DNA of 36,297 nt, taken from positions 1 to 36,297 of the forward strand of contig PBTH01000056.1 in the NCBI GenBank assembly GCA_002726495.1, in the 5' to 3' direction. Below the pieces are notes generated by a model. That model was not told the DNA's origin. It made no database searches and saw only the letters and a program-made list of their open reading frames with translations. Positions 28,575-36,297 of the stretch are shown one piece after another. Source of the DNA: Methanobacteriota archaeon (GTDB lineage Archaea; Thermoplasmatota; Poseidoniia; Poseidoniales; Poseidoniaceae). A program made the translations under genes and the position numbers. Each line of letters opens with the position of its first letter. Within the stretch, counting starts at the first letter, position 1.

Positions 28575-29579
28575 TCATTCCTCATGTGAAACATAGGAAC
28601 CGTCCGCATTTTGAACATAAACAGTTTGCTCATAGGACCCGTCTGGCATTTGCTTGAAGAAAAATCCATCTTCCGCAGGAATAAATTCTCCTTCCAAAGC
28701 TGCTGACTCTTGGACAGGTGGCGCTTCCTCTACAGGTTCAGCAGGAGGTGATGTCGGTGGCGCCGATGGACCTGAACCGGGCGGGCCGCTTGGGCCTGAA
28801 CCAGGCGGACCGCTTGGACCTGAACCGGGCGGACCTGTCGGGCCTGCTGCCGCAAGTACCTTGTCTTCTGTAGTTTCATGCTCGCCCTCGAGAATTGCCC
28901 GAAGTGCAGTACCATGTTTTTGAGCGCCAACAAACGCAAAGCCAGAAAGCATGAGACATAGCAGTCCTGCAACACCTGCAAAGAACTGGTTCGGGTAAAT
29001 CTTACCGGACACACTCATGCCATCACTCGCTTGACCGATTTTTGAACCCGTGGAATCAATATATTCAACGATCACGCAATAGTGACCTGGGTCAATTCCA
29101 AACTCAAACTCGTAGACTCCATCTGGGAGTACGGCAGTTGATGTTTCTTGATATTGGTACTCGTGCGACCCTCCATCCTTAGCAAGTTGCGTGTATTCGC
29201 CCAAGTTGCTTTGGCAGTCTTTCTGTTGAAGCACATAGACGCCAAGGTTGACATTTGCTTCTGATGGCGGTTTAGACGCCGTGACCTCAATCTTCATGGG
29301 GACATCAAACATGTCTTCTCCATCAAGAGGCAGCCCCCAAACCAAACCGATGTCCTTCTCAGCCGAGGATGTGAATCCATCATAATTTGCTGAAAAGGGC
29401 ATTGGGAACAGTGCAAAACCAAAGAGAATCGCTGCGATTCCAAGATACATGAAGACGTTCCATCGTGCTTGCTTGAGGCGCCCTTCGCGCTCATCCAAAC
29501 TCATTTCTTCAAGCAGTTCATCTTGGTCCTCATCGACTGCTAAAGCACCGGCTGCATCCAGTTCCTCTTCATCGGACAT
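28575..29579 (-). CDS. Membrane protein with Gly-Pro-Pro-rich linker, unknown function
   Basis: Two TM segments (WNVFMYLGIAAILFGFALFPM; NQFFAGVAGLLCLMLSGFAFVGA), then GPTGPPGSGPSGPPGSGPSGPPGSGPSAPP and C-terminal DGFFFKQMPDGSYEQTVYVQNADGSYVSHEE. Confidence 0.8.
   Translation of the reverse strand: MSDEEELDAAGALAVDEDQDELLEEMSLDEREGRLKQARWNVFMYLGIAAILFGFALFPMPFSANYDGFTSSAEKDIGLVWGLPLDGEDMFDVPMKIEVTASKPPSEANVNLGVYVLQQKDCQSNLGEYTQLAKDGGSHEYQYQETSTAVLPDGVYEFEFGIDPGHYCVIVEYIDSTGSKIGQASDGMSVSGKIYPNQFFAGVAGLLCLMLSGFAFVGAQKHGTALRAILEGEHETTEDKVLAAAGPTGPPGSGPSGPPGSGPSGPPGSGPSAPPTSPPAEPVEEAPPVQESAALEGEFIPAEDGFFFKQMPDGSYEQTVYVQNADGSYVSHEE
28768..28842 (-). repeat. Tandem repeat, about 3 units of 24 nt, in-frame, encoding GSGPSGPP
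   Basis: ggacctgaaccgggcgggccgctt / gggcctgaaccaggcggaccgctt / ggacctgaaccgggcggacctgtc read directly on the + strand. Confidence 0.9.
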
Positions 29580-29633
29580 GAACCTCTCATTTCATCCGAG
29601 CACTTGAAATGCGCGTCCAATCATGGCGAGATA

Positions 29634-30869
29634 ATGGCGACCGATGGTATCAAGAACGATTCGGACAACCGTGATACCATGGGTCTTCGTCTCGCTGTAC
29701 TTAGCCGTGGGCCCCGCTTGTACAGCACCCGCCGGATTGTCGAAGAAGCTCGGAAACGAAACCTCCGCGTGGATGTTTGTGACCCGATGAAATTCTCATT
29801 GATGGTCATGGACGGTAGCGTTGATGTCCTCCATAAAGGTAAGCCGTTTTCCTATGATGCGATCATTCCGCGTATTGGACATTCGATCACACAACACGGC
29901 GTGGCTGTGTTAAGGCACATTGAACAACTTGGCATGTGGACTGCAAATTCGGGCCAAGGCATCCTCCAAAGCCGTGATAAATTGCATGCATCACAAATTT
30001 TGGCTCGCAATCGAATCCCTATCCCACGCACGGTCTATGTTCGAGACATATTGGATGTTGAGCAAGCAATTGAAGTCGTGGGTGGACTCCCTGTAGTGGT
30101 TAAAGTAACACAAGGAACTCAAGGCGAAGGGGTGTTTTTGAGACACACGGCCTACGAAGTACGCAACCTTGTTCAAGGTCTTCTCTTGACTGGTAAATCT
30201 GTACTGGTCCAGGAATACATTGCTGAATCCCACGGAAAAGACATCCGGGCCCTGGTTGTGGGTGACCGCGTTGTTGCGTGCATGAGGCGCAGAGCAAGAG
30301 GGAGAGAATTTCGCAGTAATTTCCACCTCAACGGCACGGTTGAAAATGTGGAATTGCCGACAGGCTATGCGGAAGCAGCTTGCCGTGCAGCACGTGTTCT
30401 CGGTCTGAATATTGCAGGCGTGGATTTGCTTGAAGGAAATCAAGGGCCTCTTGTCCTTGAAGTCAATTCCTCACCAGGCCTTGAGGGGATTGAGAAAGCA
30501 AGTGGAGTCAATGTCGCTGGTGCAATTGTCGATTACATCATGGAAGATACTGCCTTTGGTGAAGTTGACCTTGACCAACTCTTGAGAACTGTACCGGGGT
30601 CAGGTGTGCTTTCATTACAGCTTAGAAATCATCCAAAAATGGTTGGAAAACGTCTTCATGAAGTGTTCGCATCCATTCCAGTGTTCGCTCTTTCAAGGGG
30701 CGACCGTTTGGTTTGGAATCCAGATTCAGATTTACAATTGCGCTACGATGATGTCTTGGTTTGTTATGGGGAATTAACCGAATTACGGTCATCATTACGC
30801 CAAGCAATGCTGGGAGTTCCCCGTGAAGCACTCATGTTTGATGATGCTGTTGATGGAACTGAAGTTTGA
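29634..30869 (+). CDS. RimK-like ATP-grasp ligase with C-terminal RCK_C/TrkA-C-like domain
   Basis: RimK-like N-term LRLAVLSRGPRLYSTRRIVEEARKRNLRVDVCDP and ATP-grasp motifs PVVVKVTQGTQGEGVFL, VLVQEYIAESHGKDIRALVVGDRVVACMRRRA, AGVDLLEGNQGPLVLEVNSSPGLEGIE; C-term HPKMVGKRLHEVFASIPVFALSRGDRLVWNPDSDLQLRYDDVLVCYGELTELRSSLRQ. Start may instead be 29679 (MGLRLAV). Confidence 0.9.
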   Translation: MATDGIKNDSDNRDTMGLRLAVLSRGPRLYSTRRIVEEARKRNLRVDVCDPMKFSLMVMDGSVDVLHKGKPFSYDAIIPRIGHSITQHGVAVLRHIEQLGMWTANSGQGILQSRDKLHASQILARNRIPIPRTVYVRDILDVEQAIEVVGGLPVVVKVTQGTQGEGVFLRHTAYEVRNLVQGLLLTGKSVLVQEYIAESHGKDIRALVVGDRVVACMRRRARGREFRSNFHLNGTVENVELPTGYAEAACRAARVLGLNIAGVDLLEGNQGPLVLEVNSSPGLEGIEKASGVNVAGAIVDYIMEDTAFGEVDLDQLLRTVPGSGVLSLQLRNHPKMVGKRLHEVFASIPVFALSRGDRLVWNPDSDLQLRYDDVLVCYGELTELRSSLRQAMLGVPREALMFDDAVDGTEV

Positions 30870-30929
30870 GTTCTGGAGGCGTTTTAAAACGCTGTATGGA
30901 AATGTAGGAAGAACGATTATAGGCACAAA

Positions 30930-31691
30930 ATGATAGCAGCCTGTATGGACTACGAGGCACTAACGCTGCTTGAGTTGAAGAAACTCTGCAAGGAGCGAGG
31001 TTTGAAAATCTCTGGTAACAAAGACGATGTCGTCATTCGCTTGATGGAATACGACGAACTCGCTTCGGGCCCCAGGACAGTCACCTATCAACCAGCAGGT
31101 TTGGCTGGCCCAATTCCATCGGTGCAGCAAATCGTTATGCCCCCTCAAAACAACATGTATCAAACACTGGGTACCTTCGTCATTTTGTATGCTTTGGTAC
31201 GTATTGGTTGGTCAATGCTTTGGACCTTTAGCAACGATCAACTGTTAGGATGGTTGCTTTCTCCCGTTGGCTTTTTCATTGGCATGGGCTTATTGGTCGG
31301 TGGAGCCCTCATTCACCAGGAGTACAAGAATGGAATATTCCTCACAATGGGCGTATTGGTGGTCTCTGGAATATTGAGTATTGCCTTCCATGCTGAGACC
31401 ATGGATGAAATGAACCCGGTCACACTCGTTTGGGGAGATACCGCGATGTTCATGACTTCGATGATGTGTTCGTTTTCATGCCTTGCAATCGTTGGCCTTC
31501 CCCTCCTACTTGGAGATGGAAACATGAAACCCGGTTGGCCTCCTTCATTACAGCGGATTTTTGATGCCACTGGCGGCGGAAATAAAAAGCGACAAGTCAG
31601 CTGTGAAAACTGCGATGAAAAACTGAACATTCCCTCTAATTATTCGGGGACGATTCAGTGTCCTGCATGTAAGCAAAACATGAAGGTTTGA
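30930..31691 (+). CDS. Multi-TM membrane protein with N-terminal SAP-like motif and C-terminal zinc ribbon
   Basis: LTLLELKKLCKERGLKISGNKDDVVIRLMEYDE (SAP pattern), several hydrophobic helices, C-term VSCENCDEKLNIPSNYSGTIQCPACKQNMKV (CxxC...CxxC). Confidence 0.8.
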   Translation: MIAACMDYEALTLLELKKLCKERGLKISGNKDDVVIRLMEYDELASGPRTVTYQPAGLAGPIPSVQQIVMPPQNNMYQTLGTFVILYALVRIGWSMLWTFSNDQLLGWLLSPVGFFIGMGLLVGGALIHQEYKNGIFLTMGVLVVSGILSIAFHAETMDEMNPVTLVWGDTAMFMTSMMCSFSCLAIVGLPLLLGDGNMKPGWPPSLQRIFDATGGGNKKRQVSCENCDEKLNIPSNYSGTIQCPACKQNMKV

Positions 31692-31692
31692 T

Positions 31693-34600
31693 TCAGCCCC
31701 AAAAACGACGGGTTCGGGCATATTCAACTTCAGCGCGATGAATGGCTTCAAGCAATTCGTCCTCGTTGCCTTGCGGGACCTTAAGCAACAGACGAATTGC
31801 AGTAGCCTCACCAATTCCTCTTCCCATCAAACAGAGAATGGCTTCTTTGCCGCGATTTGCTACGATGCTCGCATTTTTCATCATCCGATCTTGGTCCTTT
31901 TGGTCGTCTGAAGCAACCCACTGTTCGAGTGAAGATTGCAATCCTTCTCGGGCACAAGCAAGCATTTTCCCATTGCATTTCAAACACCGATCTGGCTTGT
32001 CCATACTCGCATATCGGGCAATTCGGAAACGGCGCACTGCGTGACATTTTAAACAGCAAAGAACGGCTCGCTCATTCGTAAGACGCAGTTTTAATCGCTC
32101 CCGTAATGCTGCATTGTCCCAATTCGGCAGAAGCATGTCGTCTTGAGTTCGGTTTGACAAACCAAGGGGTCCAGTAGAGGTGATGTGCAGTTCAAGCAAT
32201 CCAGATTGGATGCCCTTCATGACATCGGTTGCCCCTTGAATGTCCATACGCTCATGGAATAATTTTGACAGTACTTCCTCCATCACGACCGTCCCGCGGT
32301 ATTTCCTCAACAATGCTGGGAGGTTGATGCGACGAGGGTCTACTCCGTGCCTGAGGATTCCAAAGGTCTTGGCTACCTGTGCAAAGCGCCAGCGAACTTG
32401 TCTTGAGTTGGGTACTGTAATACTCAGCAATTGTTCAATGGCATCCGGAGGAGTTTCGGTGAGCCAAGAAACAATGTCTTCCGGGCGAACTCCGCTGGTT
32501 TGCAACGCGATTCGTGTTGATTCAACGATGAGCCTCCCCCAATGACCGGACTTGGTTGAAGCCATTGCGAGGAAGAAATGGCCCAACGCTTCGTTGATTT
32601 TGGACCCCTGGCAGATGTTGATGACCAATGCATCATCACGCTCTTCAATGGTAATCACGCGGTCTGTTGGAAGCTTTCCGGTTGAGTCCACGTGAGAGGA
32701 AATTACCTCAGCAAGAAGGCTCATGCCTTCAGAATCCAAGGGATAATCGCTCAGCCTCCCCTGTTGAGGGGTTACAAGTGCGAGAGGATCGTAATCTGGA
32801 GGTGAGGGTGTTGGCAGGAGCCCGATGTCGTTTGCAATTAACTGCCGCAAATATCCAACATCACGAGCAACTCCTGCTGGAACCGGCGGCAACTCACCCA
32901 ACCACTGCGGCGCCTTTGCATGATCGTTGACTGGAGCAACCAGTAGTTCGGCCTGCTCAGGGTCTGCATCGACAATCATCCATGTACGCCCAGCGATGAC
33001 AAAGCGTCTTGGTGTTCCATCTTCCTCCTCCCCTGAATCGTTGAGGGTCAATACAAATGCTTCATCCACGTTCCCTAAACTTCGTCGAGTGACTGCATCA
33101 CGAACACGATATGAACGCTTATCGGGGATCATTGAAAGGTGATGAGAAACCCATTCACGAGTCCTACCGGCAGAAGAAAACCAACCGTTTGCAAAACGCT
33201 TCGGAACCTCAACAGTTCGTTCAATGAAACTCCGTGGAATCTCTTCATCGGGAATTGAATACAATGGCAGTTCGTCGGGCAACGGCTTGTCCGTTTTAGC
33301 CGCAGCTGCCTTGGCCACTTCGTAGATGGCTTTTGGCCAACGATACCACGGTAATTCGGAGGGGTTCGGAGTAAATCGTAACACCCATCGCTCAGCAAGA
33401 ACCTGAAGAATCGCTTCGCTATCTGTACGATTCCAACCATCAAATTGGGAGGCGTTCGCAAGCATCTCAGTGGCTTCATCAATGGGTACTGCCTTGAAGC
33501 AATGGGCCATCAGAACCAATTGATTTGCAGCAATACTACGCGGTTGCTGCCGCCACTCAACGGGTTCTATCTCCCCAAGCATTGCCCGGCGAGCAATCAC
33601 AGTGGATTCACTGAGATGGTCGGTATCCCAGGAAAGAAGATGCCCCCGCCCCAGCCCACCAAGACGGTGATCTGCCCGGCCAACCCTCTGCAGCATTCTA
33701 TCAACCGATTTTGGTGAATGAAGTTGAACGATCCTCCGAACACTTCCAACATCTATTCCAAGTTCAAGGCTTGAGGTACAAACCAATCCAGACAAGGTGC
33801 CATCTCGTAATTCATCCTCCATCTGTTGCCGTGTTTCCGCTGCTAGCGAGCCATGGTGAACCCCTATGTTCAATTCCGGAGCCATGGCTTGAAGCCGAGT
33901 TGACAAGGTCTCTGCCTCACTGCGACTGTTGACGAAAACCAAGCAAGGGGCTTGAGTTCGCAAGATGGTGCACAACTGACGATAGCATGCATGTTGCCTG
34001 GGGCTAAGTGTGAGGTCAATGCTACCTATTTCGTCTTCGGGCAATGGTGTTGTTGATTCTACGGTGAGCTCCGTTTCTCGGTGACCCATTGCGATAATGG
34101 CTTTTCCATGCTGAGGAGAAAGCCACTCAGCAACTGCATCGGGATTGCCAACCGTTGCAGAAAGCCCGAGACGTTGAACAGGATGCCCGGTAAGTGCCTC
34201 AAGACGGGCCAGTCCTACGCTTAATTGCCATCCTCGTTCAGATGCTGCTAGATCGTGAACCTCGTCAACAACAACTGCCTTTACAGTTTTGAGCATCGCT
34301 CTCAAATTTTTCCCGCTAAACATCAGCTGAAATGTTTCTGGAGTCGTTACAAGAAGATGAGGTGGACGGCGGGTCTGTTTCGTTCGTTGCGATTGGGGCG
34401 TATCGCCGTGGCGAACATCAACCTTCAATCCTACAGCGGTTGCAAGTTCTCGTAAACGGCGGTCAATATCCCGATTGAGAGCCCTTAGAGGAGTAATGTA
34501 AAGGATAGAAAGTGGTTCCCAATTTTCACGAAGGCAGCGATCAAACAGTGGCAAAATACCCGCCATTGTTTTTCCCGAACCGGTTGGTGCGATGATGATT

Positions 34601-34719
34601 CGGTCTTCACCTTGAGTCAATTCAGGCAACACTAGGTCTTGAATTGGAGTTGGCTCCCATCCTTTTTCCTCAAGGGCTGCGGTGAGTGCAGGGTGGAGAT
34701 TGGAAAATACACGAGACAT
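31693..34719 (-). CDS. lhr: Lhr-family superfamily 2 ATP-dependent helicase
   Basis: Q-motif region PTPIQDLVLPEL, Walker A APTGSGKT, DEVH box VVDEVHDL, LSATVGNPDAVAEWL, LVCTSSLELGIDVGSVRRIVQLHSPKSVDRMLQRVGRADHR; C-terminal Lhr-type region and CCLKCHAVR...CLKCNGK cysteine motif. Start at MSRVFSNLHP. Confidence 0.95.
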   Translation of the reverse strand: MSRVFSNLHPALTAALEEKGWEPTPIQDLVLPELTQGEDRIIIAPTGSGKTMAGILPLFDRCLRENWEPLSILYITPLRALNRDIDRRLRELATAVGLKVDVRHGDTPQSQRTKQTRRPPHLLVTTPETFQLMFSGKNLRAMLKTVKAVVVDEVHDLAASERGWQLSVGLARLEALTGHPVQRLGLSATVGNPDAVAEWLSPQHGKAIIAMGHRETELTVESTTPLPEDEIGSIDLTLSPRQHACYRQLCTILRTQAPCLVFVNSRSEAETLSTRLQAMAPELNIGVHHGSLAAETRQQMEDELRDGTLSGLVCTSSLELGIDVGSVRRIVQLHSPKSVDRMLQRVGRADHRLGGLGRGHLLSWDTDHLSESTVIARRAMLGEIEPVEWRQQPRSIAANQLVLMAHCFKAVPIDEATEMLANASQFDGWNRTDSEAILQVLAERWVLRFTPNPSELPWYRWPKAIYEVAKAAAAKTDKPLPDELPLYSIPDEEIPRSFIERTVEVPKRFANGWFSSAGRTREWVSHHLSMIPDKRSYRVRDAVTRRSLGNVDEAFVLTLNDSGEEEDGTPRRFVIAGRTWMIVDADPEQAELLVAPVNDHAKAPQWLGELPPVPAGVARDVGYLRQLIANDIGLLPTPSPPDYDPLALVTPQQGRLSDYPLDSEGMSLLAEVISSHVDSTGKLPTDRVITIEERDDALVINICQGSKINEALGHFFLAMASTKSGHWGRLIVESTRIALQTSGVRPEDIVSWLTETPPDAIEQLLSITVPNSRQVRWRFAQVAKTFGILRHGVDPRRINLPALLRKYRGTVVMEEVLSKLFHERMDIQGATDVMKGIQSGLLELHITSTGPLGLSNRTQDDMLLPNWDNAALRERLKLRLTNERAVLCCLKCHAVRRFRIARYASMDKPDRCLKCNGKMLACAREGLQSSLEQWVASDDQKDQDRMMKNASIVANRGKEAILCLMGRGIGEATAIRLLLKVPQGNEDELLEAIHRAEVEYARTRRFWG

Positions 34720-34825
34720 ACTCTCCCCACCCTTACAGAGAATGCCAATGCCTACCCTTCTTGAGGATTTGGATGCCCCCAATGAAGGCCGGTATCTTCA
34801 TTTCAAGAGATTGACTAGGAAGATC

Positions 34826-35926
34826 ATGACGGAGACGCTCCAGATAGCGACAATAGCGGTTCTCGTTCTTGGGACAATTCTCATCCTACGTTCGTTGGCC
34901 AAAAAAGACACTGTGACTGGTCATCTTGCACCCATGCTCGAATCTCAGCAACAAATCAGCGAGACCTACACTGTCATGCAGAACGAATACAAACAAATGA
35001 AGGACACCCTTGCCGATGTTCGTCTCGAGATACAAGAATCACAGCAAGGAAGAAAGGAAGTCGTTCAATTCAGCAGAGACCTTCGTGATGTGCTCATGAA
35101 GCCGAATATTAGAGGTGATGCAGGAGAAAAATTACTTGAAGAAATGTGCAATGACTTCCTCCCTGACTCCAAGTGGGAGCGTCAGAAAGTGACTGAAGAG
35201 GAAGCAAGCAGCCAACAAGGTGGGGTTGATGTCCTGATCAAAACGGGCCAACTCAATGTCCCTGTTGATTCTAAATTTCCACGTGAAGCATGGAAACGAT
35301 ATGTGAATTTGATGGAAGAATCGCTGAACGGGATGGATGAAAGCGAACAAAAAAATCACAGGAATAAAGTCAAAAAAGAATTTGCAGATTTTCAAAAATC
35401 CGTTTTAACAAAGGTAGATGAAATACAAAAACACATCAACCCTACCAGTGGGACTACCGACTTCGCACTCATGTTTATTCCAACCGAAGCCATGTATTAT
35501 TCGGTAATATCGTCCAAAAATGGATTGAATGAAGAGAACCTCGTCACTCGTAAAGGCCAAACGCACCATCTTCTTGATGCAATGATCGCGGAAAATGTCA
35601 TTCCCGTTTCCCCCTCGGTATTTTATCCGTTTATCAGCATCATTTTGGTGGGAATCAAAAACATGCAGGTCGTTGATAATCTTGAATCCCTGCAAAAGCG
35701 CTTGGACTTGTTTGAACAGAAACTAGGGACCTTCACGAGTTCATATCAAGACATCGGAGAAGCGCTTGAAAAAGCCACCAGTGCATACGAAGATGCTGGG
35801 AAACGATTTGAAGAACTCAAAGTAAATGCAACAAAGGTTGGAACTGCTCTTGATGAAGTCGAACTCAAAGATTCGCCGTTGCTCAAAGAATCAAATGAAG
35901 ATTTGGAAATCCCCTCAGAATCATAA
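34826..35926 (+). CDS. rmuC: RmuC-family DNA recombination protein
   Basis: N-terminal TM LQIATIAVLVLGTILILRSLA, coiled coil, then GDAGEKLLEEMCNDFLP...GGVDVLIKTGQLNVPVDSKFPREAWKRYV...TTDFALMFIPTEAMYYSVI typical of RmuC. Start could be further upstream (34742/34748). Confidence 0.9.
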   Translation: MTETLQIATIAVLVLGTILILRSLAKKDTVTGHLAPMLESQQQISETYTVMQNEYKQMKDTLADVRLEIQESQQGRKEVVQFSRDLRDVLMKPNIRGDAGEKLLEEMCNDFLPDSKWERQKVTEEEASSQQGGVDVLIKTGQLNVPVDSKFPREAWKRYVNLMEESLNGMDESEQKNHRNKVKKEFADFQKSVLTKVDEIQKHINPTSGTTDFALMFIPTEAMYYSVISSKNGLNEENLVTRKGQTHHLLDAMIAENVIPVSPSVFYPFISIILVGIKNMQVVDNLESLQKRLDLFEQKLGTFTSSYQDIGEALEKATSAYEDAGKRFEELKVNATKVGTALDEVELKDSPLLKESNEDLEIPSES

Positions 35927-36021
35927 CTGAGGTGATTCAGTGGCCTTCTTGCAAATTTGTGATTCAAACGGGTATCAAAATTCATACTAAAGATTATGAC
36001 CTATACCGCTAACGTTACTGC

Positions 36022-36297
36022 ATGGCAGATGATGCAATTAATGCGCTTTTGCCAGTAGCGGCAGTGGTTCACATCGCTCTGGGAATCATGACGCTTATTC
36101 TTGTTCGACAAACGACAGACAGGGAATGGAATGAGAAATTTGCAGGTTATATCATAGCCTGGATGATGATTATTCTTGGTCTAGAATACACGTTTGAAAC
36201 CATCATTGATTTCAAAATTGAGCAATTTACCTCTCAAGATTTCGCAAATGGGGAATTCACAGCACTGTGGTTTTCTGTTTACAAATTTGGTGAGAAG
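36022..36297 (+). CDS. Putative membrane protein, partial (runs off right edge)
   Basis: Open 92-codon frame to the edge: MADDAINALLPVAAVVHIALGIMTLILVRQTTDREWNEKFAGYIIAWMMIILGLEYTFETIIDFKIEQFTSQDFANGEFTALWFSVYKFGEK, with two hydrophobic helices. Confidence 0.7.
   Translation, partial: MADDAINALLPVAAVVHIALGIMTLILVRQTTDREWNEKFAGYIIAWMMIILGLEYTFETIIDFKIEQFTSQDFANGEFTALWFSVYKFGEK

Noticed and set aside
27972-28589. 205-aa Ser-rich + strand ORF opposite the SAP-membrane gene
   Set aside because: Antisense of the acidic Glu/Asp/Ser-rich linker; Ser-rich composition is a by-product of the GAA/GAG/GAT codons on the real strand.
28768-28842. CRISPR-like array
   Set aside because: The repeats are contiguous 24-nt in-frame units with no spacers and encode a Gly-Pro-rich linker.
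1-36297. Defence island, prophage or transposon
   Set aside because: No transposase, integrase, restriction-modification, toxin-antitoxin, phage structural genes or terminal inverted repeats recognised; genes are mainly housekeeping or envelope functions.

Overview
Archaeal chromosomal window. The gene content (EF-1alpha + uS10, eS8, SRP19, GINS, family B DNA polymerase, Lhr helicase, many secreted or membrane-anchored proteins, a 2124-aa surface protein) suggests a Thermoplasmatota / Marine Group II (Poseidoniales)-like genome; that placement is inference, not tested. Contents in order: MacB/LolC-type ABC transporter (FtsX permease, running off the left edge, + ATPase); cold-shock protein; GIDE/BAM-like membrane protein; tRNA-Leu(CAA); giant secreted protein; GINS; uS10; EF-1alpha; pyruvate kinase; PKD lipoprotein; PolB with a C-terminal PIP box; branched-chain aminotransferase; cupredoxin; SRP19; eS8; FAH-family enzyme; PUA protein; several uncharacterised membrane proteins, two with N-terminal SAP motifs; RimK-like ATP-grasp ligase with a C-terminal RCK_C/TrkA-C-like domain; Lhr helicase; RmuC. 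I saw no CRISPR array, rRNA, transposon or obvious defence island. The most interesting signals are the RimK-RCK_C fusion, the two SAP-membrane proteins around it, the GIDE/BAM-like membrane protein, and pentapeptide repeats inside the FtsX permease ectodomain. All domain calls were made by eye, without database searches.
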